Shown here: positions 6,041-8,002 of the stretch, in pieces | How positions within the stretch are numbered: the stretch's first letter is position 1 | How the letters are laid out: the number at the start of each line of letters is the position of its first letter | DNA from: Candidatus Sulfotelmatobacter sp. | GTDB taxonomy: Bacteria; Acidobacteriota; Terriglobia; Terriglobales; Acidobacteriaceae | Length of the DNA stretch: 8,002 bases | Assembly: GCA_030037515.1 (NCBI GenBank) | Contig: JASHRE010000760.1 | Span: 1 to 8,002, forward strand | Direction of reading: 5' to 3' | Notes under the pieces: model-generated | What the model saw: the letters and a program-made list of their open reading frames with translations, nothing else | Databases searched by the model: none | Told to the model about the DNA's origin: nothing | Made by a program: the position numbers and the translations under genes

Positions 6041-7120
6041 TCACGGCCTCGGCGTCGGCGCGGCCATCAAGCTTACGAACATGCGGTAGAACTTTTCAAC
6101 ATCGAGATCGGCTTGGATTTCGACCGCCTGCGCCGCGATCTTCCCGAGATCGCTCTTGCTCCACGTCAAGGTGTTGCCGTACCCGGCCCCGTGATCGATG
6201 TCGACGCTCATGTGGCGCGTTTCGGACCTCGTGATGATGGTGGGATCAAGCCATGCCGCGGCGGCGAGTTCATCCCACATGATATCGGCGCCGGGTGTGA
6301 GCATGGCGAATTTCACGACGTACTGTGCCAGCGGAGTTCCGCTTGCTGCGATCTGTTTCACCATCGCTGCGGTCATATGGGTTTGGATCGAAATGTCGGT
6401 GGGGGTGCAGACGATTTTCTTCCACGGCGCGCGCAGCACGATGTGCGCCGCCTCCGGATCGAACCAGAAATTGAATTCGTGCCGCGGGTTGTTTGCGAAC
6501 TCAGGGTTCGTGCTTTCGGGATTCAAGCTCCCGCCCATGAAGACGAGTTCTTTTACGAGTTTCGGGAAATCGGGATCGATCGAGATGGCGAGCGCGAGAT
6601 TGGTCATGGGCGCGCCCTCGTAAATTGTGACTTCGTGCGGGTACTCGTGCACCACGCGGATGAGAAAGTGGGCGGCGTCCTCGGCGGCGGGCTTCGCGGT
6701 GGGCTGGCCTTCGGGCAGCGGGGGGATCACCGACGGCTCGTGCCACCAGCGGTCGTCCCAGGCGCCGGCGTATGCGACTTTGCCGTAGCGCTGCTGCCAG
6801 AGCAGCGCCTCTTCGCGGCGCCGGACCAGGGGAAATTCTGCGCCAGGGACGACGGGGATGTCGGTGCGTCCCATGATTTCGAGCAGGCGAAGGGTGTGCG
6901 CGACTTCCTCATCGCGCCATTGATCTCCGCTGGCGACAGTCACGCCAAGAACTTCCGTTTGAGGAGATTGAATCAGCAGTGCGACCGTTTGCATGTTGCT
7001 GCCCCCGGGACCGGAACAGTCTTCGTTGATGATGATTTTGCGGCGGGATTGAGCCCAGGCCGAGGAAGCTAAGAACAGCAGAAGCAGGATTTGCCAAACA
7101 GCCCTGTGATTTGTGCTCAT
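6041..7120 (-). CDS. Exported nucleoside hydrolase-like protein (IU-NH superfamily) with divergent active-site loop
   Basis: Family members cleave the N-glycosidic bond of nucleosides to give ribose and free base, using a bound calcium ion. This 359-residue protein has an N-terminal signal peptide (hydrophobic core about 9-20, likely cleavage after AWA at 23), so it should act in the periplasm or outside. Conserved family segments are APMTNLALAI (170-179, metal-site Thr173), ELVFMGGSLN (191-200), EFNFWFDPEAA (215-225) and DELAAAAWLDP (283-293, metal-site Asp283). The usual N-terminal DxDPGxDD loop is replaced by NEDCSGPGGSNMQ (32-44), and the His normally before the last Asp is Trp282. The fold assignment is solid; hydrolase activity and substrate are uncertain. 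The ATG at 7120 has no Shine-Dalgarno sequence. The TonB receptor gene lies upstream on the same strand, but a terminator separates the two. Confidence 0.9.
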   Translation of the reverse strand: MSTNHRAVWQILLLLFLASSAWAQSRRKIIINEDCSGPGGSNMQTVALLIQSPQTEVLGVTVASGDQWRDEEVAHTLRLLEIMGRTDIPVVPGAEFPLVRRREEALLWQQRYGKVAYAGAWDDRWWHEPSVIPPLPEGQPTAKPAAEDAAHFLIRVVHEYPHEVTIYEGAPMTNLALAISIDPDFPKLVKELVFMGGSLNPESTNPEFANNPRHEFNFWFDPEAAHIVLRAPWKKIVCTPTDISIQTHMTAAMVKQIAASGTPLAQYVVKFAMLTPGADIMWDELAAAAWLDPTIITRSETRHMSVDIDHGAGYGNTLTWSKSDLGKIAAQAVEIQADLDVEKFYRMFVSLMAAPTPRP

Positions 7121-7159
7121 GAATTTTGGAGTGAGTCAGTCGCGGATTCGAATGATTGC

Positions 7160-7197
7160 CAAAAACAAAGGGCAGACTGAAAAGTAATAGTCTGCCC
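7160..7197 (-). terminator. Rho-independent terminator after the TonB-dependent receptor gene
   Basis: A perfect 9-bp stem, GGGCAGACT (7170-7178) with AGTCTGCCC (7189-7197), encloses a 10-nt loop. On the minus strand it is followed at once by TTTGTTTTT (7169-7161). It begins 26 bp after the receptor stop codon. There is no T-run on the plus-strand side, so it works in the minus direction and should limit read-through into the nucleoside hydrolase gene. Confidence 0.88.
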
Positions 7198-7223
7198 CAA
7201 GCCGATGCCTACGTCACTCGCGT

Positions 7224-8002
7224 CTAAAAGTTCAGTCTCAGAGCGAACTGAACCAGCCGCGGGTTATTCACGGTGTTATTGATCACACCGAATGTCGATG
7301 GCGTGTTGATGTCCTGCATGCCACTGTCGCCGATGCCGGTCATAAAGAATTGGGGATGATTCAACAAGTTAAAGAACTCGCTCCGGAACTGCAGATTCAT
7401 CCCCTCGCGGAATGGCAACGGAAAATCTTTGATCACGGAGAAGTCCGTGTTGACGAAACGCGGACCATAGACGGGCGCGCGCACGGCGCTACCCAGTTCG
7501 CCCGGTAGCGCCTGTTCGAAGGCGCAGGGATTGAACCAATTCTGAATCGTGTGAATCTTTGAGGGAGGCGTGTACGTACAGTTGGGGTTTGCGGCTACTG
7601 GGCCCGCCTTGTTGGGATCACCCACTTCGTTCGGACGTTGCAGGGTGAATCCGTTGTAGGAAAAGTAGGTCCCCGATTCATCCGCGCTGTCGACGACGTA
7701 AAGCGGAAACCCGGACGTCGCCCTTTCGATAAGATTCACCTGCCATCCGCCAAAAGCCGCGTTCGTAGCACCGCTCCAAGTGCTGCCGAATTTCTTGCCT
7801 TTGCCAAACGGAAGCTCGTACAAAACAGACGCAGTGAAGCTGTCGTTCAAATTCAATTCGGATAATCCCCAATCCAGCTTCGCCGTTCCGGGCAGGGGAT
7901 AGTACAACGCTCCGGGGTTGGTGCCCAACCCATCGGGCATGCCGGAATCAAAAGTGCGGGACCACGTGTAGCCCAGCAAGGCATAGAGGCCATGTCGCGC
8001 AC
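7224..8002 (-). CDS. TonB-dependent outer-membrane receptor, C-terminal part
   Basis: The visible 258 residues are the C-terminal beta-barrel strands of a large acidobacterial TonB-dependent (Oar/carboxypeptidase-regulatory-like) receptor; the start lies beyond the right edge. The open frame runs to the window end: reading upstream of the Leu at 7979 gives ARHGLYALLGYTWSRTFDSG, typical of a barrel strand, so the TTG at 7979 is not a start. Other hallmarks are 'SFTASVLYELPFGKGKKFG' preceding 'FGGWQVNLIERATSGFPLYV', 'NTDFSVIKDFPLPF', 'LQFRSEFFNLLNHPQFF', and the end 'NPRLVQFALRLNF' with a terminal Phe as needed for insertion by the BAM machinery. Such receptors usually exceed 1000 residues, with a plug and an N-terminal carboxypeptidase-like domain. 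The substrate cannot be read from this part; polysaccharide or oligomer uptake is usual for the group. A clear terminator follows the stop. Confidence 0.94.
   Translation of the reverse strand, partial: ARHGLYALLGYTWSRTFDSGMPDGLGTNPGALYYPLPGTAKLDWGLSELNLNDSFTASVLYELPFGKGKKFGSTWSGATNAAFGGWQVNLIERATSGFPLYVVDSADESGTYFSYNGFTLQRPNEVGDPNKAGPVAANPNCTYTPPSKIHTIQNWFNPCAFEQALPGELGSAVRAPVYGPRFVNTDFSVIKDFPLPFREGMNLQFRSEFFNLLNHPQFFMTGIGDSGMQDINTPSTFGVINNTVNNPRLVQFALRLNF

Noticed and set aside
6113..7072. Plus-strand open frame of 319 codons opposite the nucleoside hydrolase gene
   Set aside because: It is fully antisense to a gene with a signal peptide and family motifs. The translation shows no domain and has the composition of a shadow frame.
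7146..7153. ATTCGAAT palindrome upstream of the nucleoside hydrolase gene as an operator
   Set aside because: It is a single 8-bp palindrome with no second copy or known regulator nearby, so chance is a sufficient explanation.

Overview
This window looks like ordinary chromosome from an Acidobacteriota (Terriglobia/Koribacter-like) bacterium. The evidence is moderately high GC content, the end of an acidobacterial-type TonB-dependent outer-membrane receptor (FRSEFFNLLNHPQFF near the C-terminus, barrel ending in Phe), a very long LptC/LptA-like protein directly in front of lptB, and degenerate heptanucleotide repeats between and inside genes. The species cannot be named from the sequence. I see no tRNA, rRNA, CRISPR array, transposase, prophage or defence cassette.

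Layout, left to right. (1) Bases 1-2534, minus strand: a lipopolysaccharide-export pair. An 803-residue membrane-anchored LptC/OstA-repeat protein is followed after 12 bp by the first 36 codons of lptB, which runs off the left edge. (2) Bases 2535-2636: a short divergent promoter region carrying a heptamer repeat array. (3) Bases 2637-3428, plus strand: a stand-alone ABC ATPase with no permease beside it. It converges on recJ with 9 bp between the stop codons. (4) Bases 3438-5345, minus strand: recJ, a single-strand DNA 5'-3' exonuclease. Its C-terminal OB-fold region carries an apparent in-frame insertion made of a palindrome and four heptamers. (5) Bases 5346-5500: a non-coding gap with a second type of degenerate heptamer array and the recJ -10 box. 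(6) Bases 5501-5977, minus strand: an unrecognised acidic 158-residue protein with a plausible promoter of its own. (7) Bases 6041-7120, minus strand: an exported nucleoside hydrolase-like protein with a divergent metal-binding loop. (8) Bases 7160-7197: a clear intrinsic terminator for the upstream receptor gene. (9) Bases 7224-8002, minus strand: the C-terminal end of the TonB-dependent receptor, which runs off the right edge.

Functionally, the left end builds the LPS transport bridge between inner and outer membranes. The centre is DNA repair (recJ) plus an ATPase of unknown partner. The right end pairs an outer-membrane receptor with a predicted exported nucleoside hydrolase, which could suit scavenging of nucleosides, although a terminator separates the two genes.

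The most interesting signals are small. They are three heptamer arrays in two sequence families, one of them coding inside recJ, and TACACT -10-like boxes placed only 8-11 nt before three start codons, which suggests leaderless or near-leaderless transcripts. I found no convincing new multi-gene system.
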